Assembly (NCBI GenBank): GCA_964558465.1
Contig: CAZLEF010000035.1
Span: 1-64,000 of the forward strand
Length of the DNA stretch: 64,000 nt
Origin: JACJYC01 sp964558465
GTDB taxonomy: Bacteria > Bacteroidota > Bacteroidia > Chitinophagales > Saprospiraceae
Direction: 5' to 3'
Made by a program: the position numbers and the translations under genes
Shown here: piece after piece, positions 41,949 to 50,553 of the stretch
Layout: each line of letters begins with the position of its first letter
Numbering within the stretch: the stretch's first letter is position 1
The notes under the pieces: model-generated
Database searches by the model: none
What the model was told of the DNA's origin: nothing
Seen by the model: only the letters and a program-made list of their open reading frames with translations

Positions 41949-43109
41949 ATGAACACCCGCCGGTTTGTTCCCATTCTCCATGCCGTTTTCTCTCAGTTTT
42001 CCGTTCCTTTTGCCCGCATCTTACTTTCTCTTGTGGTGGTCCGGTTGTACTCCCGGGAATTCTGGGGAGAGTACGTGGCTTTTTTATTGGCGGTGAGCCT
42101 GGCCGCGACGCTGGTCAACTGGGGGAGCAAGGATTACCTGATGCGGGCTTTCAGCCGGTCGCCCAGGGAGATCGGAACGGCATTGGCGGATTCCATAGCC
42201 GGCAAATTATGGGTAACCCTGGCCATAAGTTTCAGCCTGTTGCCGCTGCCTTTGCCGTTTGACAAAACCCTGTTGCTGTGCTGGATCGGCGGTCAGTTGA
42301 GCTGGCAGATTTTTGAGCCGTTGAATCAATACCGGCGTTTGTTCCTCCCGGCGGCATTCATTGAACTGGGTTTGATCCTGGTTCTGGTGGCGATAGTTAT
42401 GTTCAAACAGGTAACCATCCGGGAATTCCTGGTTTTATCCGTGGCCGCCGAATGGGGGAAAGGCCTGGTTTACGGGATCATGAACCGGGCATACCTTTCG
42501 TTTTCTGCTATGCGGTGGCAAAACGGGCTGAATTTTTTACGGGATGCATTACCGTTTTTATTCCTGGTGATGACCGGGACCATCGCAGCAAGGGGTGAAC
42601 TGTACGTGCTCGCCCTGAAGATGAACAACCGTATCCTGGCGGAATATCAGGTTTTGTCGAATTTTATCCAGGCAACTCATGTGCTGGCGTCGGCCATTTT
42701 ATTGCCGTTCATCAAAAACCTGTACCGGCTGCGGACGGACGCCCTGTTCAAACTGGAAAGGCGGTTCCTGACGGCAGGATTGTTGTTTACCCCGGTGTTG
42801 ACGTTGTTCATTTCCCTGGTGTTGTTTTACGGGTACGCCTTTCGAATCCCGTTGCCGGATTACGTGCTCAGCGCCGGACTAATCTTTTCTTATTTCCTGT
42901 ATTTTATCCGCATGCAAGTATTGGTCCGTGAAGATCGAATCTATTTCCTGACATTGGTTTTGCTGGCGATGGGGTTGTGCAAGGTGTTTTTAAGTATCTG
43001 GCTGATCCCCGGATTGGGAATGACGGGCGCCCTGACAGCGGGATTAGCGGCCTATCTTTTGGGAATTGTCGGCTTCTGGCGAAGGGGAATGCGGGCTACA
43101 GGCGGATAA
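41949..43109 (+). CDS. MOP-superfamily polysaccharide/lipid flippase
   Basis: 386 residues from ATG 41949, one base past the preceding stop. It has about ten to twelve hydrophobic helices with the first-helix pattern of Wzx/MVF-type exporters (SVPFARILLSLVVVRLYSRE, then GEYVAFLLAVSLAATLVNWG). Charged residues are sparse in the membrane segments. It probably flips a lipid-linked sugar or modified lipid made by the neighbouring enzymes. It is somewhat shorter than typical Wzx proteins (about 420 residues and more), so one or two helices may be missing. Confidence 0.85.
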   Translation: MNTRRFVPILHAVFSQFSVPFARILLSLVVVRLYSREFWGEYVAFLLAVSLAATLVNWGSKDYLMRAFSRSPREIGTALADSIAGKLWVTLAISFSLLPLPLPFDKTLLLCWIGGQLSWQIFEPLNQYRRLFLPAAFIELGLILVLVAIVMFKQVTIREFLVLSVAAEWGKGLVYGIMNRAYLSFSAMRWQNGLNFLRDALPFLFLVMTGTIAARGELYVLALKMNNRILAEYQVLSNFIQATHVLASAILLPFIKNLYRLRTDALFKLERRFLTAGLLFTPVLTLFISLVLFYGYAFRIPLPDYVLSAGLIFSYFLYFIRMQVLVREDRIYFLTLVLLAMGLCKVFLSIWLIPGLGMTGALTAGLAAYLLGIVGFWRRGMRATGG

Positions 43110-43119
43110 TGTTTAATTT

Positions 43120-43198
43120 TGGCTGACGGCCTGCGGCTGACGGTGGACGACAGACTTACGACTTACAACTTACGACTTTCGACTTTCGACTTAAGACG
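43120..43198. repeat. ACTTACGACTTTCG tandem
   Basis: ACTTACG, ACTTACAACTTACGACTTTCG and ACTTTCGACTTAAGACG words form an irregular tandem directly before the start of the third radical SAM gene. No right arm is evident. Confidence 0.65.
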
Positions 43199-43199
43199 A

Positions 43200-44705
43200 A
43201 TGAAAAACAAAATCCTCCTCTTCAACCCCCGGGCTACCGACTATAAAGCCCGGATACCGAACTCGGTGCTGCAGGTCGCGGCCGGCGTCGAAGGGAAATT
43301 CGATTGGGTAATTGTGGACGGCAACCTGGAAACCGACCCTGCAAAAAAAATAACAGACTACCTGCAAACCGGAGTTTTTAAATTCTTTGCATCCACCGTC
43401 ATGCCCGGCCCCCAATTGCGGCAGGCCATTCCCATCACCAAAATGATCAAGGAACAATTTCCGGACGTCGTCACTGTCTGGGGCGGGTATTTTCCCTCCA
43501 ACCAGCCGGCGGCTACCCTGGCTTCGGGTTACGTGGATTTTGTGGTCAACGGCCCGGGCGATAAGGCATTTCCGGACCTGGTTGCTGCCATTCTGGAAAA
43601 CAAACCCCTGGATGAGATCCACAACCTGATCTTTCTGCGCGACGGACAAATGTTCAAAACACCCAAAGTCAACCTGTACCCTTACGACGATCTGCCGGAT
43701 CTTCCCTACGACAAACTGAACCGCCTCTACCCTATTCCCCGATACCTGGGAAAAAGTTTTTTGGGCGCCCGGACCATCGCCTACCACAGCAGTTTCGGCT
43801 GCCCCTTCAAGTGTTCGTTTTGCGCCGTAGTGCCCATTTACCAGGCCAAATGGAACGGCAAATCGGCGGAGAACATCTATAAAGACATCAAATACCTGAA
43901 AGAAACCTACGGCGGCGACGCCATCGAATTCCACGACAACAACTTTTTTGTTTCCGAAAAAAGAACGGTCGCTTTTTCCCAACTGATCAAAAACGAAGGC
44001 ATGTCGTGGTGGGGTGAAGCCCGCATTGATACCGTCGACAAGTACAGCGACGAAAGCCTCGCGCTCATGCGGGAAGCGGGGTGCAAAATGATCTTTTTTG
44101 GCGCCGAGTCGGGCAGCGACCACCTGCTGGAATTCATGGACAAAGGCGGCAAACAGACCGGGGCCCAGATCCTTCAATTTGCCCAAAGACTGAAACAATT
44201 CGACATCATTCCGGAATACTCCTTTGTGCTCGGCTGGCCGGCCGACAGTGAACAGGAAGCCCTGAACCAGGTGGAGACCGAGATCGGGTTCATCCGCAGG
44301 GTCAAGGACCTCAACCCTGATACGGAAATCATCCTCTACATCTATAGCCCGACGCCCACCGAAGGGTCGGAGATGTTCAAAAAGGTCAAGGAACACGGGT
44401 TTGCTTTTCCTCAAAAACTGGAAGACTGGCTGGAACCAGCCTGGGAGCAATTCGACCTGCGAAAAAACCCGCTGACCCCCTGGCTGACCCCCAGGATTGT
44501 GAACAGGATCCGGGATTTTGAAACCGTACTGAACGCCTGTTACCCCACCGTTTCGGACACCAAACTGAGCGGTTTCCAGCGTAAAACGATCCGAACCCTG
44601 GCCGCTCTGCGTTACCGAACTCAATGGTACCGGCGTCCGTATGAACTGAAATTGCTGCAGCGGTTCTGGCTCCGCTACCGCCAACCCGAAAAAGAAGGAT
44701 TCTGA
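43200..44705 (+). CDS. third B12-binding-type radical SAM protein
   Basis: 501 residues from ATG 43200 (MKNKILLFNPRATDYKARIP). The N-terminal cobalamin-type domain includes TVWGGYFPSNQPAATLASGY. The cluster cysteines are Cys201, Cys205 and Cys208 (FGCPFKCSFC), followed by IFFGAESGSDHLLEFMD. It is more distant from the other two radical SAM proteins of the cluster and closer in style to the hopanoid- and lipid-modifying radical SAM groups (resemblance only). It overlaps the next methyltransferase by one base (TGATG). A 497-codon antisense frame lies over it but looks like a composition effect. Confidence 0.92.
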   Translation: MKNKILLFNPRATDYKARIPNSVLQVAAGVEGKFDWVIVDGNLETDPAKKITDYLQTGVFKFFASTVMPGPQLRQAIPITKMIKEQFPDVVTVWGGYFPSNQPAATLASGYVDFVVNGPGDKAFPDLVAAILENKPLDEIHNLIFLRDGQMFKTPKVNLYPYDDLPDLPYDKLNRLYPIPRYLGKSFLGARTIAYHSSFGCPFKCSFCAVVPIYQAKWNGKSAENIYKDIKYLKETYGGDAIEFHDNNFFVSEKRTVAFSQLIKNEGMSWWGEARIDTVDKYSDESLALMREAGCKMIFFGAESGSDHLLEFMDKGGKQTGAQILQFAQRLKQFDIIPEYSFVLGWPADSEQEALNQVETEIGFIRRVKDLNPDTEIILYIYSPTPTEGSEMFKKVKEHGFAFPQKLEDWLEPAWEQFDLRKNPLTPWLTPRIVNRIRDFETVLNACYPTVSDTKLSGFQRKTIRTLAALRYRTQWYRRPYELKLLQRFWLRYRQPEKEGF

Positions 44706-45403
44706 TGCGCCGCCTCGTTCGAAGCCTGATGCATTACCTGTACAAACCGCTGCTGAAGCGTTATCTGGACAGAGACCTGAAGTGGCGATTCAACGGGCTC
44801 CGGCTCAGCATCAAAAAAGGCGTATTCCATCCCGCTTTTTTCGGCAGTACAAAAGTCTTTGCCGCATTTTTGAAATCGCAGGAATGGAAAGGCAAATCGG
44901 TGCTCGAAGTTGGTTGCGGCAGCGGATTACTTTCCATCATTGCAGCTACCGGAGGAGCAAACGTAACCGCTCTGGACATCAACCCCGATGCCGTGGAAAC
45001 CACCCGCCACAATGCCGCCGGTCACCAATTGAATATCCAGGTGTTGCAATCGGATATTTTTGACGGCTTGACGGCTCAACCCTTTGATGTAATCCTGACC
45101 AATCCGCCCTTCTTTCCGGCAGACCCCAAAAACGATGCGGCCTTCGCCTGGTATGCGGGGTCGGCGTTCGAATTTTTCCAACGGTTTTTTGCCGGATTGT
45201 GCAATTTTATCCATTCAGAAAGCCGGATTTGGATGATCCTTTCCGAAATTTGTGACCTGGACCGGATCCGTGAAATCGCAGAAAAACAGGGATGGGCCCT
45301 GAAAAAAATTGACCGGAGGGACCGGTTGTTTGAAACTTTTGTGGTTTGGGAAATCGAACCGATTCAGAATACCGCCGTACACTTGAATGAAATTTGCAGC
45401 TAA
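44705..45403 (+). CDS. class I methyltransferase with NPPF motif
   Basis: 232 residues. Motif I is VLEVGCGSGLLSIIAATGGA (about 66-85), then ALDINPDAVETTRHNA. Motif IV is DVILTNPPFFP, the N-P-P-F box used by HemK/TrmN6-type N-methyltransferases acting on planar amines. The substrate is unknown. It is coupled to the third radical SAM gene by a one-base overlap and to the membrane glycosyltransferase gene by a 17-base overlap, so it clearly belongs to the same transcript. Confidence 0.9.
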   Translation: MRRLVRSLMHYLYKPLLKRYLDRDLKWRFNGLRLSIKKGVFHPAFFGSTKVFAAFLKSQEWKGKSVLEVGCGSGLLSIIAATGGANVTALDINPDAVETTRHNAAGHQLNIQVLQSDIFDGLTAQPFDVILTNPPFFPADPKNDAAFAWYAGSAFEFFQRFFAGLCNFIHSESRIWMILSEICDLDRIREIAEKQGWALKKIDRRDRLFETFVVWEIEPIQNTAVHLNEICS

Positions 45404-46970
45404 TTACTATGGGTTGGCAAGCGCCTGCATTTTCCTGTTTACAGGATGTTGGCTGTTGATGAAGTCATGCGACCAGCCGTTGGGGGATTACGCCAATTAT
45501 TACTGCGCGAGCTGGTTATTGCTGGAAAAGGAATTCGATGATCAAGTTTATGAACCATTCCTTTTTAACCGGATCTGCAACGAACGCGCGCCGGGGCCGG
45601 TTTTTGTCAATTATACGCCTGTGCCGCCGGCAAGCGCCATTTTTTATCTTCCCTTTGCCGGATTGAAAGATGCCCTGTTGTCCAAATTTTTATTCAGTCT
45701 GATCGGGCTTTTATTATTTTCGATCAGTTATTACCGGCTGATCCGATATTTCGGAATACAGGCCAACTGGGGTTTGTTGTTCGCGCCCATGGTTTTTTTC
45801 ACGCCTTTTCAGAACAACATTCTGCAAGGGCAATCCTACCTGTACCTGTTGGCCTGCTTAATGGAAGGTTTCAGGCAATGGGATCAAAAACGGCCTTTAA
45901 CGGCAGGGATATTATGGGCAATTCCCATAACATTAAAAATTTACCCCGGGATCCTTATTCTGTTTTTGCTCTTCCGGAATGACCGCAGGATCCTTTTTTC
46001 CACGATCGGATTCAGCATTTTATTTTCCTTATTGCCATTGGCCTTTTTTTCTCCGCAAATAACAGCGGATTATTTTCTCCAGATCCTTCCCCGTTTATTC
46101 AAAGGCGAGATTAACGATCCGTTTTCCCATTTTCACCAATCGGCTGCCGCCTTGCTGAACAAACTGTTTGCCTACGACCGGCACCTGAACCCGCTGGCGC
46201 CGGAACATCAGCCGCTGTTCAACGTCGGGTTGACCTGGCTGTACCAGATCTCCGTCCTCAGTGCGGTTTTTCTCCTCTGGAGCAGTGAAAAGACCACCGT
46301 TTTTTTCCGGTTCTCCATGGCTTTTTTAGCGGCATTTTTACTGGTCAGTTACGGTTCCACCTACAGCCTGATGTTTTTATTGCTCCTGTTTATCGCATGG
46401 TTGCTTCAAAAAAACCAGGCCCTCCGGATGAGGGTCGGGCTGACCGGCTTATTGGCCCTGGCGCTGAATGTTCCGGTTTATTTGTTGACGGACCTTAACC
46501 TGATCCTGCAATTTCCGCGACTTTTTGCCCTGCTGACCGTTTTTTTGATCTCAGCGGTATTGATCCGGCCGAGATTTGAAGGAAAAACAGTTGTCTTTAC
46601 AACACTCATCATCCTGTTTAAAGGTTTGTTGTCCGACTTTCCCAAACCTGCCGAAGGCGCTTATTATCTGGAAGACAACCGGTACGGGATCATTTACGGA
46701 TATGAATTCAAAGATCACCAACTCAGCCTGATCCATCTGAATGAAAAGGGCCTCCAGAACACGGTCATTGTTTCCCGGGATTCTATTTGGCAGGATCCGG
46801 ATCTGTGCCTGAAGAACGGCCAGGTATTTTTTCAAAACCGGCAGATCACCCACTCTGCCTCCCGAAAACGCCAACCCTTCCGGCTCAATCAAAACGAGAT
46901 CATTTATTTGTCGGACGAAAAAAGGGGGGTGGGGTTTTATACGTTGTGGAGACTGGAGGCTGGATTTTAG
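45387..46970 (+). CDS. membrane glycosyltransferase, GT87/DUF2029-like
   Basis: 527 residues. About ten membrane helices fill residues 10-410. The first loop reads DYANYYCASWLLLEKEFDDQ, matching the D-x-x-x-Y-x-A segment of polyprenyl-phosphate-dependent mannosyltransferases (GT87/DUF2029). A soluble domain of about 115 residues follows (EGAYYLEDNRYGIIYGYEFK). It would transfer a sugar from a lipid carrier on the outer face of the inner membrane. The final residues (LWRLEAGF) overlap a CTGGAGG tandem, so the tail may be repeat-derived. It is the last gene of the plus-strand cluster. Confidence 0.85.
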   Translation: MKFAANYYGLASACIFLFTGCWLLMKSCDQPLGDYANYYCASWLLLEKEFDDQVYEPFLFNRICNERAPGPVFVNYTPVPPASAIFYLPFAGLKDALLSKFLFSLIGLLLFSISYYRLIRYFGIQANWGLLFAPMVFFTPFQNNILQGQSYLYLLACLMEGFRQWDQKRPLTAGILWAIPITLKIYPGILILFLLFRNDRRILFSTIGFSILFSLLPLAFFSPQITADYFLQILPRLFKGEINDPFSHFHQSAAALLNKLFAYDRHLNPLAPEHQPLFNVGLTWLYQISVLSAVFLLWSSEKTTVFFRFSMAFLAAFLLVSYGSTYSLMFLLLLFIAWLLQKNQALRMRVGLTGLLALALNVPVYLLTDLNLILQFPRLFALLTVFLISAVLIRPRFEGKTVVFTTLIILFKGLLSDFPKPAEGAYYLEDNRYGIIYGYEFKDHQLSLIHLNEKGLQNTVIVSRDSIWQDPDLCLKNGQVFFQNRQITHSASRKRQPFRLNQNEIIYLSDEKRGVGFYTLWRLEAGF

Positions 46971-47030
46971 ATGCTGGCTACGCCTGTGGCGTGGTGGAGG
47001 CTGGAGGCTGGAGGCTGGAGGCAGCGCCAT
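46955..47030. repeat. CTGGAGG tandem with TACGCC-GGCGTG hairpin
   Basis: GGAGACTGGAGGCTGGA runs through the glycosyltransferase stop codon. Next come TACGCC-TGT-GGCGTG (46979-46993) and GGAGGCTGGAGGCTGGAGG. The arrangement is the same as elsewhere: tandem unit interrupted by a CACGCC-type hairpin. Confidence 0.7.
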
Positions 47031-47568
47031 CAGGCTAAAAATCAGAATGCCCGACCCCGGATAAACCGGAATCAGGCAAACATTTTTTCTGATGCAAGCG
47101 GAGGAAATTGCCCCAGGCAAATCCGTCAACGAAGATCAGGATCAGGAGGAGGCCCGGTTAACCAGGTCAAGCCGGAATAATACCAAGGCCGCCAAAAAAA
47201 TTAGCATAATGATCATGGGAAGCTATTTAAATGAAAAAATGGGTTCAGAACAATGGTTGTCGATAGTTGCAAATCAAGATTTCATTCGGTTCTGTGAGTA
47301 ACGTAAAGCCGGAATACGAAACGGGTAAATATAACAACACGGACCTGGTTATGTTCGTTCCATCTGCAATTTAAGTTTTTCCTCTTCCAATGTCAAGTTA
47401 TTTCCAGGTTTTAAGATAACTTTTAGATATTATTGGCTTAATACCCCATGCTTATGGGGTTCGGCCGGCAAAAAAGTCCGGGGAGGAGGTGCATCGGCAA
47501 GTGAAGGAATTTTAAGGTTAAAGATCTGCAAGCTGCCTGAAACATAAAAATTCCATATCAATAATTTT
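47031..47568. other. 540-base gap without a convincing gene
   Basis: Only one short frame (47092-47301) is open, with lysine/glutamate-rich sequence and no recognisable family. ACCCCAT-GCTT-ATGGGGT (about 47440-47460) is a small hairpin. The gap ends in an A+T-rich stretch carrying the promoter of the next gene. Confidence 0.6.
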
Positions 47569-47576
47569 TATATTTG
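47569..47576 (+). promoter_or_regulatory. candidate -7 element TATATTTG
   Basis: TATATTTG matches the TAnnTTTG consensus in an A+T-rich stretch about 118 bases before the start of the T9SS-sorted protein gene, implying a leader of about 110 bases. Confidence 0.42.
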
Positions 47577-47693
47577 AATAAATTCCTTTATTATTGCCTC
47601 AGAATAGGGAATTCATTCTTTGCCCTTCCCTTCGATATCTCCCGATCCTGCCCAGACAGAAAGTGCACACTTCCATCATCTAAATCATTTGTC

Positions 47694-48197
47694 ATGGTTT
47701 ACCCAAAAACGATCTTGCTCATGTTGGTCATGGGATCATCAGGTCTGACCGCACAGCAAATGCTGCATTATTACCTTGGCCCGGGCGGAGGCCGTCTTTC
47801 CGGCGAAAAGCTGCAACTCGACTGGGCGCTCGGTGAAGCCGCTGTTTCCACTTTGCGCAGCGATGGCGGTTACCTTACCGAAGGATTCATCCAGCCGGAC
47901 ATGCGGGAAACGGATTTCATGGAAGGTTTACCACCTTTTCCGGAAAACGCAATCCTGATTTCTCCCAATCCCGGGCGGGGTCATTTCCTTCTGGAATTTA
48001 ATTTTGAAGCTGACCAGGCCGGTTTGCAATGCCGGGATCCGGCGGGCCGGACCATATTCCGGCGGAGCCTGCTGGCCGAAGGGCCGTCATCCCTCCGGCT
48101 GGATGCCGCACACTGGCCGGCGGGTGTTTACCTGCTCACCGTCTGGAGCCGGGCGCCTGACCGGCTGCAGACCATTCAACTCGTAAAAACCAATTGA
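47694..48197 (+). CDS. T9SS-sorted small surface protein
   Basis: 167 residues from ATG 47694 (signal peptide VYPKTILLMLVMGSSGLTAQ). The middle is a short unknown domain (QLDWALGEAAVSTLRSDGGY, then LTEGFIQPDM), a pattern seen before type IX tails. The last 80 residues form a type A sorting domain: ISPNPGRGHFLLEFNFEADQ, then PAGVYLLTVWS and a final short basic strand (TIQLVKTN). The protein should be moved across the outer membrane by the type IX system and released or anchored there. The next gene, 24 bases on, is also exported and probably co-transcribed. Confidence 0.88.
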   Translation: MVYPKTILLMLVMGSSGLTAQQMLHYYLGPGGGRLSGEKLQLDWALGEAAVSTLRSDGGYLTEGFIQPDMRETDFMEGLPPFPENAILISPNPGRGHFLLEFNFEADQAGLQCRDPAGRTIFRRSLLAEGPSSLRLDAAHWPAGVYLLTVWSRAPDRLQTIQLVKTN

Positions 48198-48221
48198 TCC
48201 ATCTTCCAAAAACTCAACGTC

Positions 48222-50144
48222 ATGAAAAAATCCCTCTTGCTGATCATAACCCTTCTGATTTTTAGTACTGCCCTGCTTTTCAGCCAGGATATGGGCATGC
48301 GTTACCAGGCGGTTGCCCGCGACCTGAGCGGAAAAATACTGGCCAATCACCCCATCAGCCTCAAAGTCCGCCTGTTGAGCGACAACCCCAACGGCCAGAA
48401 CGTTTACACCGAATGGCACCGGATACAGACCAACGAACTCGGACTCTTCGACCTGGTAGTGGGCGAAGGCCAGGTTTTAAACGGCGATTTCAAGGAAGTG
48501 CCCTGGAGCAATGAAAATATCTGGATGGAATTGTCCATCGACGAAACGGGCGGCAAACAATTCCGGACGCTTCAGGCCTCCCGCCTGCTGGCCGTACCCT
48601 ACGCCTTCCACGCCGGCAGCGCCCGAAACCTGATCCTGGAGGAAGAACTGGAAAAAACGACGAACTGCCGCGCAACCGGCCTGCCTTTCTGGACCACCAT
48701 CGGCAATTACAATATCGACGCCGAATGCCATTATATCGGTACCCAAAATGCGGTGGACGTTGTATTCAAAACCAATGGCACGGAACGCATGCGCATGCTG
48801 GCCGGCGGCGGCATTACCTTCTCGACGCCGATCACCTTTAAAGACGATGTGACCATCGAAGGCAACCTCACGGTATTTAAAAATACCAGCATCGGACTCG
48901 ACCTCAATATCGGCGGCGCCACAACGGCAACCGGCCAATTGAACGCCAACGGCCGGCTGGTGGTCACCGGCGGCGCCTCCGGGGATGATGAAAACATCAA
49001 CAGTTATCCCGTCCTGGTGCAGGGCAGCAACCAGGGTATCGCAGTCAAGGTCAACGGATCGCGCAATAACGACAATAATTATGCTTCCTTCTGGGACAAC
49101 GACGGTATTCAGGGCCGGATCGAGGGCCAGACCCTGGGAGAATACCACCTGGATCCGTATTATATTGCTCGAGCAGCTCTTTTGGTTGCGCTGGCGGCCG
49201 GCGAGGTGGCCGCTGCGATCAATCCGTTTGAAATCGGGAGCGTCATCGCCATAGGGGGTGAGATTGCTTACTGGGCGGTTGACGAGGTACAGGCCGACCT
49301 GAACATCGGCGTTGCCTACGAATCGGGCAGCGGCGACTACGCCGAATGGCTCGAACGCGCCGACCCCGCCAATGATATCGCCTATGCGGAAATCGTAGGG
49401 GTGAAAGCCGGTAAGATCAGCAGAAGAACCGACGGCGCCGACCACCTGATGGTGGTATCCGGCAGCCCCATCGTGCTGGGCAATATGCCGAAACAAGGCC
49501 GCGAAGCTGATTTTGAAAAAATCGCTTTCATGGGCCAGGTACCCGTACGAATCATCGGCGAGGTCAGAGCCGGCGACTATATCCTTCCTTCCGGCCACAA
49601 CGACGGGCTGGGGCGGGCCAGATCCCCTCAGGACATGAAACCGGCGGACTATCGCAATATTGTCGGCGTTGCCTGGGGCGAATCCAAAGGAGCGGGGCTG
49701 AACCTGGTGAACGTTGCGGTGGGCATCAATGCCAACGACCTGGCCGGCCAGGTGGCGCAACAGCAGGAACGCATCGACGCCCTGGAGCAAAAACTGAACC
49801 AGGTGCTCCGGCTGCTCAACGGGGAAAACATCAAGGACCTGCCGGCCGCTGCCTTGCCGGAGTTGGAAACCAAATCACCGGCCCCTGCCCCGGCCGCTCC
49901 TGTTCTTTCTGCCGCCGATTTCAACACCTGGCTGACCCAAAACCGGGAGCTGATCGAAAGCACCTTTGCCGCACAGCGAACCGCAATGGAAGACAAGGGC
50001 ATGGATATTGCTGCCAACCCCAAGCTTAAAGCCTTGTTCGACAACCCGGTGGGATGGTTGCAGGAGCGTTTCAATTCGAACGAACTCCAGGGACATCTTG
50101 AAGGGGTCACGGAGCGTTTGCTGGAGTTGCGGGACAGAAATTAA
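48222..50144 (+). CDS. large exported protein with peptidase-G2-like/tail-fibre-like region
   Basis: 640 residues. A signal peptide (about 1-21) precedes a domain that is repeated in Bacteroidota surface proteins (MRYQAVARDLSGKILANHPI, ending with LAVPYAFHAGSA). A beta-rich stalk follows (DDVTIEGNLTVFKNTSIGLD) with a hydrophobic helix around residue 315 (LLVALAAGEVAAAIN). Residues about 365-510 resemble the autocleaving peptidase G2 domain of phage tailspikes (SGDYAEWLERAD, then GVKAGKISRRTDGADHLMVV). A coiled coil (LAGQVAQQQERIDALEQKLN) and a Pro/Ala-rich linker end it. No sorting domain is present. It may form a trimeric surface fibre (inference). Confidence 0.78.
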   Translation: MKKSLLLIITLLIFSTALLFSQDMGMRYQAVARDLSGKILANHPISLKVRLLSDNPNGQNVYTEWHRIQTNELGLFDLVVGEGQVLNGDFKEVPWSNENIWMELSIDETGGKQFRTLQASRLLAVPYAFHAGSARNLILEEELEKTTNCRATGLPFWTTIGNYNIDAECHYIGTQNAVDVVFKTNGTERMRMLAGGGITFSTPITFKDDVTIEGNLTVFKNTSIGLDLNIGGATTATGQLNANGRLVVTGGASGDDENINSYPVLVQGSNQGIAVKVNGSRNNDNNYASFWDNDGIQGRIEGQTLGEYHLDPYYIARAALLVALAAGEVAAAINPFEIGSVIAIGGEIAYWAVDEVQADLNIGVAYESGSGDYAEWLERADPANDIAYAEIVGVKAGKISRRTDGADHLMVVSGSPIVLGNMPKQGREADFEKIAFMGQVPVRIIGEVRAGDYILPSGHNDGLGRARSPQDMKPADYRNIVGVAWGESKGAGLNLVNVAVGINANDLAGQVAQQQERIDALEQKLNQVLRLLNGENIKDLPAAALPELETKSPAPAPAAPVLSAADFNTWLTQNRELIESTFAAQRTAMEDKGMDIAANPKLKALFDNPVGWLQERFNSNELQGHLEGVTERLLELRDRN

Positions 50145-50204
50145 ATAAACCAGAAGTTTTACTTTTTGAATTATCCGTAAAAAGGCTGATCTTTACTTCG
50201 GGTT

Positions 50205-50503
50205 AACATGAGTCATCCCAAATTTTGTAACACGATAAACACAGACATTTTTTTATTTGAACCACAAAAGAGACACAAAAGAGGATAAAAAATTTACTTT
50301 GTAAATTTTTTATTTGGCACTTTTGTTTCCTTTTCCCGCCTTGCGGGACAGGTCGTACCTTTCCCCGCCACGGCGGGGCAGGTAGTGGTAAAAAATCTAT
50401 GCCGCGAAAAGAATGGGAACCCATCATTTCAGGTTTCGAATAATTTTCGAGCAAAAAAAATTACGTATTTATAATGTTGTAAAATTTCGGGGTGACTCAT
50501 GTT
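50205..50503. mobile_element. MITE-like element with about 28-bp terminal inverted repeats
   Basis: The ends read AACATGAGTCATCCCAAATT... (50205-50231) and, in reverse complement, AACATGAGTCACCCCGAAAT... (50503-50476), about 24 of 28 positions matching with one indel. The 299-base interior has no gene. It holds a perfect 13-bp stem (ATAAAAAATTTAC/GTAAATTTTTTAT, 50285-50313), CCCGC-CTT-GCGGG (50335-50347), CCCCGCC-AC-GGCGGGG (50363-50378) and ACACAAAAGAG words. No obvious target duplication is seen. Confidence 0.65.
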
Positions 50504-50553
50504 TCAGGCTAAAAATGTATCAATACTGAAAAAATAATGCATCGTTCACAGGA

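Noticed and set aside
43191..44684. 497-codon open frame antisense to the third radical SAM gene
   Set aside because: It has no recognisable domain, its composition mirrors the sense gene, and the sense frame carries the full CxxxCxxC core. It is a shadow of codon bias.
47092..47301. 69-codon frame after the glycosyltransferase gene
   Set aside because: It has no family, hydrophobic core or good start context and ends in unrelated sequence. It is not distinguishable from chance.
47395..47520. tRNA or structured RNA suggested by the ACCCCAT/ATGGGGT hairpin
   Set aside because: No cloverleaf arms or CCA-adjacent stem could be drawn.
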